Source of the DNA: Candidatus Aenigmatarchaeota archaeon
GTDB lineage: Archaea > Aenigmatarchaeota > Aenigmatarchaeia > QMZP01
Direction: 5' to 3'
Assembly (NCBI GenBank): GCA_020343575.1
Contig: CP070801.1
Coordinates: 574,523 to 581,683, forward strand
DNA length: 7,161 bases
The position numbers and the translations under genes were made by a program. The number at the start of each line of letters is the position of its first letter. Position 1 is the first letter of the stretch. This document shows, one piece after another, positions 1 to 6,633 of this stretch. Below the pieces are notes generated by a model. The model was not told the DNA's origin, did no database searches, and worked only from the letters and a program-made list of their open reading frames with translations.

Positions 1-333
1 ATCCTCACCATAGCTGGCAAGGAATATCAGGAAAAGGATTATCACTATCATTGCAAGGGACCAGTCTATCTTCCTTTCCTTTCCTTTACCGCCCACAAGC
101 CTTGCTATAAATGCCAGGAAAAACACAATAACAAAGAGTATTACTGCATAGGGCAGAATCCCGTAAATGAAGTCTATCACAAACTGAGAGGTCAAAGCGA
201 AAAAAGCGATTGCAAGGGAAACCAGCCCCTTAACAGAGTTCTTCTTGAACACGTTGGAGTAATCCAGTGCTCCATATACCACAGCCAGTACAAAAAGGAA
301 CGGGATTATTTGGGTGAATATATCCGTAGCCAT
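1..333 (-). CDS. Multi-pass membrane protein of unknown function (partial, 3' end beyond window)
   Basis: The ATG at 333-331 opens a frame that stays open for 111 codons to base 1, so the C-terminus is missing. The visible protein begins MATDIFTQIIPFLFVL. It has hydrophobic segments at about residues 9-24, 36-54, 57-77 and 91-106, separated by basic loops (KKNSVK at 30-35, GGKGKERK at 81-88), so at least four membrane passes are likely. It starts 9 bp after the stop of the upstream gene. The sequence GTGAT ends 4 nt before the ATG and can pair with the archaeal anti-Shine-Dalgarno sequence, so co-transcription and a real ribosome-bound start are likely. The N-terminal MAT, the V-K-G-L-x-x-L entry to the second helix and the helix spacing echo the upstream gene, suggesting paralogy. 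I recognise no family or enzymatic motif. The reading frame is well supported; the function is unknown. Confidence 0.8.
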   Translation of the reverse strand, partial: MATDIFTQIIPFLFVLAVVYGALDYSNVFKKNSVKGLVSLAIAFFALTSQFVIDFIYGILPYAVILFVIVFFLAFIARLVGGKGKERKIDWSLAMIVIILFLIFLASYGED

Positions 334-342
334 AGGTATCAC

Positions 343-999
343 TTAATGTGTAGTTTCTCCTTCTGATTCTGATTTTAGAAGGGCTTTGAGATCACGTAGC
401 TGTTTTGGGGTTGCACCACCACTTCCTGCTATAGCCATGGTCAACTGCATTATAGCTCGTTCTCCGGGTTCGAGTTTGCTTAGATTTTCACCGCATTTTT
501 GGAATTTCTCTCGTATCTTTCTATACTCTCTTTCCTCATCACTTTCTAATCCTAGACTCCGGATTAGAGGTTCTTCTATTTTCCTTTTATCAATCAGGTG
601 TCCTATTTTCTCTCTAGCTTGACCTGCTATTTCTGGCAAGCCACCTCTTGTACCTTCCTCACGGCCGCCAGTGAAGAGGAATCGGAGGAATGCGAATAGA
701 CCGACTAGGATTATGGTGAGTAGCCACCACAAGCGGCTGATTGCCACAACAGAGGTAAACATGTGCTCAAATACGATAAAGGCATAGACACCTATCGCTA
801 TGAGCATCTTCAGTCCCCTCACCTTCCCCCCTCCCCGAAATATGAAACTGGTCAGGATGTAGATAAACAGGATTATGAATATGGTAGGGAATAAGAAGAG
901 GTAGAACATGGCCTCGATCTCGCTTGCATAGCCAGAGCACTGCGCAACACTACAGTCTATATTGAGGATTTGTATAAGTATGTCCAGTATGGTTGCCAT
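343..999 (-). CDS. Three-TM membrane protein with charged cytoplasmic C-terminal domain, unknown function
   Basis: This 218-residue protein starts at the ATG at 999-997 and stops with TAA at 345-343. A short N-terminal amphipathic stretch with Cys16 and Cys21 (C-x4-C) precedes three hydrophobic helices at about residues 30-54, 63-86 and 90-110, linked by a basic loop (RGGGKVR, 55-61). The rest, about 113-218, is soluble, highly charged and probably helical, ending with a Gly-rich turn (AGSGGATPKQ) and a short helix. There is no cleavable signal peptide and no recognisable catalytic motif. No Shine-Dalgarno sequence precedes the ATG, which fits a leaderless or A-rich short-leader message from the divergent promoter region. 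The gene is first in a pair with the shorter membrane gene downstream and is transcribed away from the surface-protein gene. I cannot assign a function. It could be a structural or scaffold component of an envelope complex, but that is inference. Confidence 0.8.
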   Translation of the reverse strand: MATILDILIQILNIDCSVAQCSGYASEIEAMFYLFLFPTIFIILFIYILTSFIFRGGGKVRGLKMLIAIGVYAFIVFEHMFTSVVAISRLWWLLTIILVGLFAFLRFLFTGGREEGTRGGLPEIAGQAREKIGHLIDKRKIEEPLIRSLGLESDEEREYRKIREKFQKCGENLSKLEPGERAIMQLTMAIAGSGGATPKQLRDLKALLKSESEGETTH

Positions 1000-1078
1000 A
1001 ATTTGTATTTATTTCAGCAAGCTTAAATTAGTTAAGAATTGAAATATTTTATATACTCATGTAAATTATATAATTAGC
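1000..1078. promoter_or_regulatory. Divergent promoter region between membrane-protein pair and surface-protein gene
   Basis: This 79-bp AT-rich gap separates two divergent starts. On the plus strand TTTTATATAC at 1047-1056 is a good archaeal TATA box. Its centre lies about 27 bp before the GTG at 1079, and C1078/G1079 makes a pyrimidine-purine initiator, so the surface gene may be leaderless. Read on the minus strand, the same bases give TATATAAAA, which would start RNA near 1025 for the membrane-protein pair. A second minus-strand candidate, around TAATTTAAG at about 1022-1030, would instead give a leaderless transcript. A perfect 12-bp palindrome lies at 1064-1075. The boxes are seen in the sequence; their use is inferred. 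Confidence 0.6.
1047..1056 (+). promoter_or_regulatory. TATA box of the surface-protein gene
   Basis: TTTTATATAC lies about 27 bp upstream of the GTG at 1079, which is the normal archaeal TATA-to-start distance, and is preceded by purines (GAAATA) that could serve as a BRE. The alternative TTATATAA at 1066-1073 would place transcription inside the coding sequence and is less likely for this gene. Confidence 0.55.
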
Positions 1079-3943
1079 GTGAGTTGTATGGAAGGATTTG
1101 GAAAGAACCTTTTTGGTTTTGTGCTTGTCTTCACTCTAGTATCTATCTTTATGATCTGCTATACTTCAGCCGCGAACTTCACAGCAAACATATCTCCTAC
1201 CTCTGTAAACGGAAGTCTTTCAAACCAGTTTTTCAACGTGACCATAAACAACACTGATTCAGTGGAAAATATAATCCAAGTCAACATCACCCTGCCTGGA
1301 GGTTTTACCTTTGTAACAGGTTCGAATCAGACCAGCGCAAGTAATGTGACATTTTGGAACATGACCTGGGATAACACAACATCCTCAGGTTTCATAGATA
1401 TAAACGGAACCGTGGAATATTTCGCCTTCAACTCCTCCACCCCGAACTCCTCAGGGAACTACATGATAACTGTTTATGTTCTTGATACAAACTACACCTC
1501 GAACAGCACGAGTCTTAATGTTACTGTTGATGCAGACGCTCCAAGCGTTGTTTTAAACTATCCCGGGAACAACACCAATAATACGAATTCGACTATGACC
1601 TTCAACTTCACTACAACGGATGTAATAGACGGGAACTTGACGTGTAACCTCACAATAGACGGATCTGTAAACCAGAGTGGTTTTGGTGCAGAGAGTGGGA
1701 ACGTGACCATCAAAACTGTTTCCGGCCTTTCTGAGGGCCAGCATAACTGGAGTGTGACCTGCTGGGACGATTTTAATCATGTTACAACGACCAACGCCTC
1801 CTTTTTCGGCCTCTACCCAGACCTTATTGTAACAGCGATAAACTGGACCTCTACACCCAACAACCGTACAGGAGCTGGGAGCAACGTGACCTTTAAGGCA
1901 ACAATATACAATAATGCTTCTTTCAACGCATCCGAAACCATAAATGTATCCCTTTGGTGGGGTGGAACGTTCATCGAAAACAAAGAGAATGTTTCGGCTC
2001 TGACTGCAGGATCCAGCCAGGTTATAACCTTCACTGAGATAACCGATGATCCTACAGTAACGAATGGTTTGCATGACATAACAGTTGTTGTTGACTACAA
2101 TGAAAGTGTGGCTGAGGCAAATGAAACCAACAACAACAGAACCCTGCAGTTTTTAGTTGGTTACAATGTGACCATAATGAACATCAGCCCCTCTTCAATA
2201 AACGCGAGTCTCAATGTGACTGTAAACATATCTGTTGAGTATACGAATGGGGATCCTGTTAACGATACCACGGTTTACAATATAACCCTTCTTGATAAAT
2301 ATTCAGGGTCTACAGTGGATACATGGAACAGTGCTGATTCTGTTTTCAGTTCATCATTTAATGCTTCAGAGAAGGCGTCTGGATACTACAGCTTCAACAT
2401 AACATCGTACTATGTATATAATAGTCCTAAACCAGGTGTTCATAACCTGAGTGTGACTGCTTCAAGAGACAACTACTCCGGTACCAGCTCTGGTCTTGAT
2501 TACTACTTTCTAACTGTCCCTGATTTCAGTATCCAGATATCTGGTCTGGTGACCACATTGCAGGAAGGTAATGCAGACTCATTCACTGTTACGGTCAAAA
2601 ACATAGGCAACAGTACAGCTTACAATGTAAAGGTCTATCCTGTTGATTTAAGTTATGTGACCGTAACCCCAGCTACAAGTCCTTTGTATACAATGAGTAG
2701 TGGGCAAGCAAAGAACAGTGGTCTCCAGTTAACTGCCTCTTCTGTTGATGACAGCCTGATAGGTAGCTTCAGGTTAAGGGTGTCCGCAATATCCTCCAAT
2801 GGAACTTCTGTTTTCAATGCAACAAGCAGTCTGTTCACAATAACAGTCACTGATTCTGCTGCTGATGGTGATGGTCTGTTGGATGGGGGAGGGGCCACGG
2901 GTTGTTCAGATGATGATGATTGTCCCTCTGGGTATTACTGCTCTGGTGGTACTTGCTATCTTCATCAGTATGCAATATCCATTACGAGTTATCAGTCTCT
3001 GGTAAAGGTTAATTGGAGCTCCTACGTCACAACCAGTGTGACTGTCAAAAACACTGGTCAGAAATCCATGACAGGAAAACTCATGGTAACCATGGGAGGG
3101 ATGAATATCACTGTCCTGCCCTCAAGCTTTTCGAAGGATACTGATGTATCCTCAATTTTCATAGTCAATATATCCGTTCCAGAGACCGCTGTTTTGGGGA
3201 ACCATTCGGGTACATTCAAGGCCTATGTAAATGAGGACACTAATGTATATCAAACAAAAACATTCACCCTTAATGTTCTTTCCACACCTGAAAAGGAAGA
3301 GGAGATAAATGAAACATATCATAACTATTCGACAACGCTTGATGACCTGAAAGAAAGGTTCGATAGACTGAAAGCCATAGGCTTTATCAATGAATCCAAC
3401 CTTACAGAAGTGGAACTGTTATTAAATGCCAGCATCCAGTCGATGGATGATCTCAAAGAGGCATTGAACGAGCTTGATTACGAATCGGCTGACCTGCTAT
3501 TGGAAACAATTAACACGAGCCTTAGCAACCTAGGATCAGAGATAGAGGGCCTCGAACTCACACAACAGGAGCAAATGGGTGGTGAACTATCTGGTGTATG
3601 GCTTTGGGTTGTTATCGGGGCTGTTGTGGTTATTGTTGTAGGGTTTCTGGTCTATCTTCTAATGCCGTCCTTCAAGGGTTACCATCCCAGATACGGCTAC
3701 AAACCCGTAATCAAGGAGAGCTTCTTCGATAAAATGAGTAAAAAGTTCAGCAGGAAGCCAAAGAAGGAGAAGTTTAAAGAGCCGGAAAGACCAAGGGAAG
3801 AATTCAGACCCGCTTACAGGGAAGGGTATAAAAAGGTTTCTTCAGAATACAAATATAAAAAAGGAACTTTTAGCAAGATTAAGGAAAAATTCAAGAGGAA
3901 GAAAAAGCAGAAAGAGGTTTCTGAGTACTTTGGTTCAAGATAA
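1079..3943 (+). CDS. Large sequon-rich cell-surface protein with CARDB/Ig-like modules, single C-terminal TM and basic tail
   Basis: This 954-residue protein should be Sec-exported and anchored by its C-terminus. A signal peptide spans about residues 1-32 (hydrophobic core 11-28, cleavage near TSA). Beta-sandwich modules follow at roughly 33-150 (NEW3/DUF11-like), 151-245 (Ig-like, with paired Cys189 and Cys228), 246-360 (CARDB, with a closing motif around VAEANETNNN), 361-480, 481-592 (NEW3-like) and 631-735. Residues 593-630 form an Asp/Gly-rich, four-cysteine linker. A helical, coiled-coil-like stalk covers 737-828, a TM helix 838-861 and a strongly basic cytoplasmic tail 862-954. I count about 60 N-x-S/T sequons, all outside the membrane. 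The start is GTG 1079; an in-frame ATG at 1088 preceded by GTGAG is a real alternative. Such proteins act as S-layer-like, adhesive or envelope glycoproteins; the ligand and exact role cannot be read from sequence. Module borders are approximate. Confidence 0.88.
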   Translation: MSCMEGFGKNLFGFVLVFTLVSIFMICYTSAANFTANISPTSVNGSLSNQFFNVTINNTDSVENIIQVNITLPGGFTFVTGSNQTSASNVTFWNMTWDNTTSSGFIDINGTVEYFAFNSSTPNSSGNYMITVYVLDTNYTSNSTSLNVTVDADAPSVVLNYPGNNTNNTNSTMTFNFTTTDVIDGNLTCNLTIDGSVNQSGFGAESGNVTIKTVSGLSEGQHNWSVTCWDDFNHVTTTNASFFGLYPDLIVTAINWTSTPNNRTGAGSNVTFKATIYNNASFNASETINVSLWWGGTFIENKENVSALTAGSSQVITFTEITDDPTVTNGLHDITVVVDYNESVAEANETNNNRTLQFLVGYNVTIMNISPSSINASLNVTVNISVEYTNGDPVNDTTVYNITLLDKYSGSTVDTWNSADSVFSSSFNASEKASGYYSFNITSYYVYNSPKPGVHNLSVTASRDNYSGTSSGLDYYFLTVPDFSIQISGLVTTLQEGNADSFTVTVKNIGNSTAYNVKVYPVDLSYVTVTPATSPLYTMSSGQAKNSGLQLTASSVDDSLIGSFRLRVSAISSNGTSVFNATSSLFTITVTDSAADGDGLLDGGGATGCSDDDDCPSGYYCSGGTCYLHQYAISITSYQSLVKVNWSSYVTTSVTVKNTGQKSMTGKLMVTMGGMNITVLPSSFSKDTDVSSIFIVNISVPETAVLGNHSGTFKAYVNEDTNVYQTKTFTLNVLSTPEKEEEINETYHNYSTTLDDLKERFDRLKAIGFINESNLTEVELLLNASIQSMDDLKEALNELDYESADLLLETINTSLSNLGSEIEGLELTQQEQMGGELSGVWLWVVIGAVVVIVVGFLVYLLMPSFKGYHPRYGYKPVIKESFFDKMSKKFSRKPKKEKFKEPERPREEFRPAYREGYKKVSSEYKYKKGTFSKIKEKFKRKKKQKEVSEYFGSR
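2855..2968 (+). other. Asp/Gly-rich four-cysteine linker module in the surface protein
   Basis: Residues 593-630 of the surface protein contain DGDGLLDGGG followed by Cys609-x5-Cys615-x5-Cys621-x4-Cys626. The Asp-rich part resembles calcium-binding loops of the thrombospondin type 3/dockerin kind. The cysteine spacing resembles small disulfide-bonded modules seen in archaeal surface proteins. It separates the N-terminal module array from the membrane-proximal module, so it may be a rigid or calcium-dependent hinge. The motif is seen; metal binding and disulfides are inferred. Confidence 0.5.
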
Positions 3944-3948
3944 AAAAA
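3942..3948 (-). terminator. Oligo-T terminator after secD
   Basis: Read on the minus strand, seven consecutive T residues begin 1 nt after the secD TAG stop. Archaeal RNA polymerase terminates on such U-tracts without needing a hairpin, so this is the probable end of the secF-secD transcript. The run is almost the whole intergenic gap and lies against the TAA of the convergent surface gene. No comparable T-run immediately follows the surface gene on its own strand, so its transcript probably ends inside the secD 3' region. Confidence 0.5.
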
Positions 3949-3949
3949 T

Positions 3950-5749
3950 CTAATCGCTCTTTGTTGCCATCTCTACTATTCTTGCATAGGCAGGCCTTGT
4001 TATAAGGATCCCTACCAGAACCCCAACAATCGTTGTTATTGCGAAGCCCCTCACAAATCCGATTCCTATAGACATTAACGGAATCATCGCAGCAATGGTT
4101 GTTGCCGCAGCTCCGAAGATTATGAAAAACGCCATCTTAATCTTCTTCTTCAGTGTGTAAAGTTTCTCTTCTTCTTTTTTGCCTGCAAGGGTCTCATCTG
4201 CTATTATTATCTGGTGATCTATACCAGTTCCGATGGCTGCTATTATACCTCCTATCGCAGGAAGGTCTATGGTCCAAGAGGCCATACCCAGCAACGGTAT
4301 CAAAAGGGCTCCAACCCATGCATAAATATCTATCTCGTGCTTCTTCCACCAAGCCATTGATATGATAAGGAAGTTTATTATCAACACTACCAGCCATATC
4401 ATTGAATCCTGAATAGCTGCTATGCCAAGTATTATTATGACCTCTGAGAGGCTTATGAAAACCATTGGTATCGCTATTCTGAAATTCTTATAGCGAACGA
4501 AAACTATCACAACTATCGCTATAACCGCTAAAATTGCAGCGTATATAGTTGAGCCGAAGAACTCAGTTCCTAGGGCAGGAGAGATTATATCAACAGATTC
4601 TGTTTCCAGTCCTGTAGGCAAGGCCCCTGATCTTAGTATGGTCTGAAGTCTCAGCTTCTCATCCACAGCGTCTTCCATTTCGATTCTGGATCCCGTTACC
4701 TGTGGGGACTGGTAAACCTTTCCTCCCAGATCAGCGGATATCCTTAACTGTGAAACCAGTTCATCGTCGAGATAAAGGTATATCTGTGATTCCAGATATC
4801 TTTCACCGCTCTGCAAATCTAGGAAGCTAGGAACACCGGAGGTTACATCAGCGAATCTCTGCGCACCCTCTATCGAGACCAGAACCACAAAATAAAACCT
4901 ATAACCACCGGTTATAGGCATTATTCCAGAATGCTGGGGATCTGAGTAGACAAGTTCTATATCCTTCCCCTCGTAAACCAACCCCATGAAAATCAGCTTG
5001 TTCTGGGTCTTGTTCAGATACTCGAGTTCTATGCCCTTCAGGACAAATGTCTGGTTTGGTTGTATTACGGTATTGTTAATTCTTATTGTTTCGTTATCCA
5101 AAACCTCAACAGGGAAGCTTTCGCTTCCTAATTGCATGCTCCCTTCCCCATCACTCACAACCACGGCTTTTGATATCTTTGCCTCAAATTTTCCCTCAGT
5201 TGAGAGCAGGTCCTTGACTATATCTCTTTTTATTCCAGCAACCTCTACCTGGACATAGTACTCGCCTGTTGCCCCACGAATCGGGTAGAAATTCATCTCC
5301 CTCAATCCGTATATATTTGCTCTGGTTTGCATGGTTGATATGACCTGATCTATCATATCCTTGGTCGCATTCTCCTTTGGCTTCAGGACTATTCTTGTTC
5401 CTCCCCTTAGGTCCAGCCCAAAGTTTAGGTTTGTTCTCTCTATATCTACAACATCAATTCCCAGACTTTCATTCACGTAGAATTCGTAATCCTTCCCATT
5501 GGCTGTCAGGGTAACCTGTCCTTTCAAACCCATTGTAAAGGAATTCCAGTCCTCAATATTTCTGACAGGGTTTCCATTAACAGCGGTTATGAACATACCC
5601 TGCTCCAAAACCCCCCTTACAGGGGAATCGTCAGAGAAATACACAACCTCGACTGCGTTCCTTCCGTAGGGGTATGCCTTAAGGCCCACTGCCAGTATCG
5701 CTCCGAAGACCACAATTATCAGCAGCCAGATTCTCCAGTATTTCAGCAT
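3950..5749 (-). CDS. secD: Protein translocase subunit SecD (archaeal type, with PDZ-like module)
   Basis: SecD pairs with SecF as the membrane complex that assists SecYEG-dependent export from the outer face. In bacteria it is driven by the proton gradient; archaea lack SecA. Counting 599 residues from the ATG at 5749: TM1 is at about 6-23, a PDZ-like module at 35-94, the signature GLDLRGG at 111-117, the P1 periplasmic-type domain at about 118-390 (with LRSGALP at 372-378), and the C-terminal membrane bundle from about 398. The TM4-type motif TIDLPAIGG at 493-501 runs into GTGIDHQ, where Asp511 sits at the proton-path position of bacterial SecD. The last two helices follow (about 537-557 and 563-585, with GFVRGFAIT). 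Extra hydrophobic sequence lies at about 447-492. The ATG shares its A with the secF stop (TGATG), implying translational coupling. A TTG one codon upstream (5752) gives the 600-residue version. The assignment is secure. Confidence 0.97.
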   Translation of the reverse strand: MLKYWRIWLLIIVVFGAILAVGLKAYPYGRNAVEVVYFSDDSPVRGVLEQGMFITAVNGNPVRNIEDWNSFTMGLKGQVTLTANGKDYEFYVNESLGIDVVDIERTNLNFGLDLRGGTRIVLKPKENATKDMIDQVISTMQTRANIYGLREMNFYPIRGATGEYYVQVEVAGIKRDIVKDLLSTEGKFEAKISKAVVVSDGEGSMQLGSESFPVEVLDNETIRINNTVIQPNQTFVLKGIELEYLNKTQNKLIFMGLVYEGKDIELVYSDPQHSGIMPITGGYRFYFVVLVSIEGAQRFADVTSGVPSFLDLQSGERYLESQIYLYLDDELVSQLRISADLGGKVYQSPQVTGSRIEMEDAVDEKLRLQTILRSGALPTGLETESVDIISPALGTEFFGSTIYAAILAVIAIVVIVFVRYKNFRIAIPMVFISLSEVIIILGIAAIQDSMIWLVVLIINFLIISMAWWKKHEIDIYAWVGALLIPLLGMASWTIDLPAIGGIIAAIGTGIDHQIIIADETLAGKKEEEKLYTLKKKIKMAFFIIFGAAATTIAAMIPLMSIGIGFVRGFAITTIVGVLVGILITRPAYARIVEMATKSD

Positions 5750-6633
5750 CAAACCAACCCCCTTCTTTCACAGTGCCATCTGAGCAGAGTAGCGTTCTGG
5801 AACCACGTATTTACAATATCTATCACCAGACCTATCGTAAGGACTGATGCTATCTGAAACAAAACAGAAGAGGTTGTGGTCAGTAGTAATGCTATAAGAA
5901 CACCTAAAGTCGTTCCTGTCATGGTTATTCCTGTCTTGAATGCCCCTATCATTCTCTCTCCTATTACCTTATCCGTGACCTTGATGAGTCTTGTTGTGAG
6001 AAGGATGTCAGTATCGATGGAATATCCTATGAGCATGAGCAGGGCGGCAAAGCTTGTAAGGGACAAAGACAAGCCAAGGAGCTGCATCAGTGCGATGGTT
6101 ATTATTATATCCGAAACTGCACAGAGCATAACAGCAATCGAGGGAATGAATGTCCTGAAGACAACAAATACTATTATTCCCATCAGTATGAATGCTATTA
6201 TGATTCCGTACTGTGCCTGAATCCAGAAGGATTCTCCGAGTGCAGGACCTATTGTTTCTATGGAGTAGTCTTTCGTATCTATACCCATTCCCCTAAGTTC
6301 CTCCAAAACAATATCAGCATCAACATCCGCTTCAACCTCTATTGATACTCCATAACCAGAGTAGCTTCTAAGCTCCCTAACAATAACAGATCCAAATTTC
6401 GAAAGTGAATTCTCTAGGTCTGGGATGTTCACGGGATTCGGTGTAGTTACGGATATAAGGGTTCCCCCCTTCAGTTCTATGGACCTAGTAAACCACTCCC
6501 CTGTCTGCATGAACCCGGTTACAAGTATCGCGGCAGAAGCAATTAACAGAACTATTGGTATTATCAGGAATGTCCTGTGTGCACCGATTCTTGACCTCTT
6601 CCCTTCTGGTTTTTCATGCTTTTTATTTTTCAT
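5749..6633 (-). CDS. secF: Protein translocase subunit SecF (archaeal type)
   Basis: This 294-residue protein, normal for SecF, is SecD's partner in the SecDF export-accessory complex. A basic cytoplasmic N-terminus (1-20) precedes TM1 at about 21-41. The first extracytoplasmic domain, about 48-136, opens with the SecF signature (SIELKGGT, 51-58) and ends with GPALGESF (129-136). Five more helices follow at about 137-159, 163-182, 188-206, 236-252 and 256-276. GYSIDTDILLTTR (203-215) is the archaeal form of the conserved TM4 motif, with Asp207, Asp209 and Arg215 as candidate proton-path residues by analogy with bacterial SecDF. The ATG at 6633 lies 12 nt downstream of only a weak GAG-containing sequence. 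The gene comes first in the secF-secD operon, its TGA overlaps the secD ATG, and it is divergent from the flavoprotein gene, with 55 bp between the starts. The assignment is secure. Confidence 0.96.
   Translation of the reverse strand: MKNKKHEKPEGKRSRIGAHRTFLIIPIVLLIASAAILVTGFMQTGEWFTRSIELKGGTLISVTTPNPVNIPDLENSLSKFGSVIVRELRSYSGYGVSIEVEADVDADIVLEELRGMGIDTKDYSIETIGPALGESFWIQAQYGIIIAFILMGIIVFVVFRTFIPSIAVMLCAVSDIIITIALMQLLGLSLSLTSFAALLMLIGYSIDTDILLTTRLIKVTDKVIGERMIGAFKTGITMTGTTLGVLIALLLTTTSSVLFQIASVLTIGLVIDIVNTWFQNATLLRWHCERRGLV

Noticed and set aside
386..622. Plus-strand 78-codon frame opposite the three-TM gene
   Set aside because: The minus-strand frame has coherent membrane topology and an operon partner. 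The plus-strand product is Ser/Arg-rich with no promoter or ribosome site.
1..999. Membrane-protein pair as VirB2/TrbC- or Ced-type conjugation or DNA-import components
   Set aside because: They share only small size and helix content. There is no ATPase, no pilin-like signal and no recognisable family motif.
1553..2079. Antisense open frames of 173 and 88 codons on the minus strand inside the surface gene
   Set aside because: They lie opposite a gene with clear signal peptide, CARDB modules and TM anchor. Their translations are Cys/Val/Arg-rich and domain-free, as expected from reading the complement of Asn-x-Thr/Ser codons.
1230..2230. Recurring AACGTGACC/AATGTGAC-like strings suggesting DNA repeats
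   Set aside because: They encode Asn-Val-Thr sequons in different module contexts with variable spacing and no longer repeat unit, so they reflect protein composition rather than a DNA repeat array.
4160..4180. Pyrimidine-rich tract ending in six T on the plus strand as a terminator for the surface gene
   Set aside because: It lies more than 200 bp past the stop and is explained by Lys/Glu codons in the SecD loop between its last helices. It may work incidentally but is not supportable as a dedicated terminator.
5876..6220. Plus-strand 114-codon frame opposite secF
   Set aside because: It is a shadow of the secure SecF coding sequence; its hydrophobic, Ile/Ser-rich look comes from the complement of TM codons.
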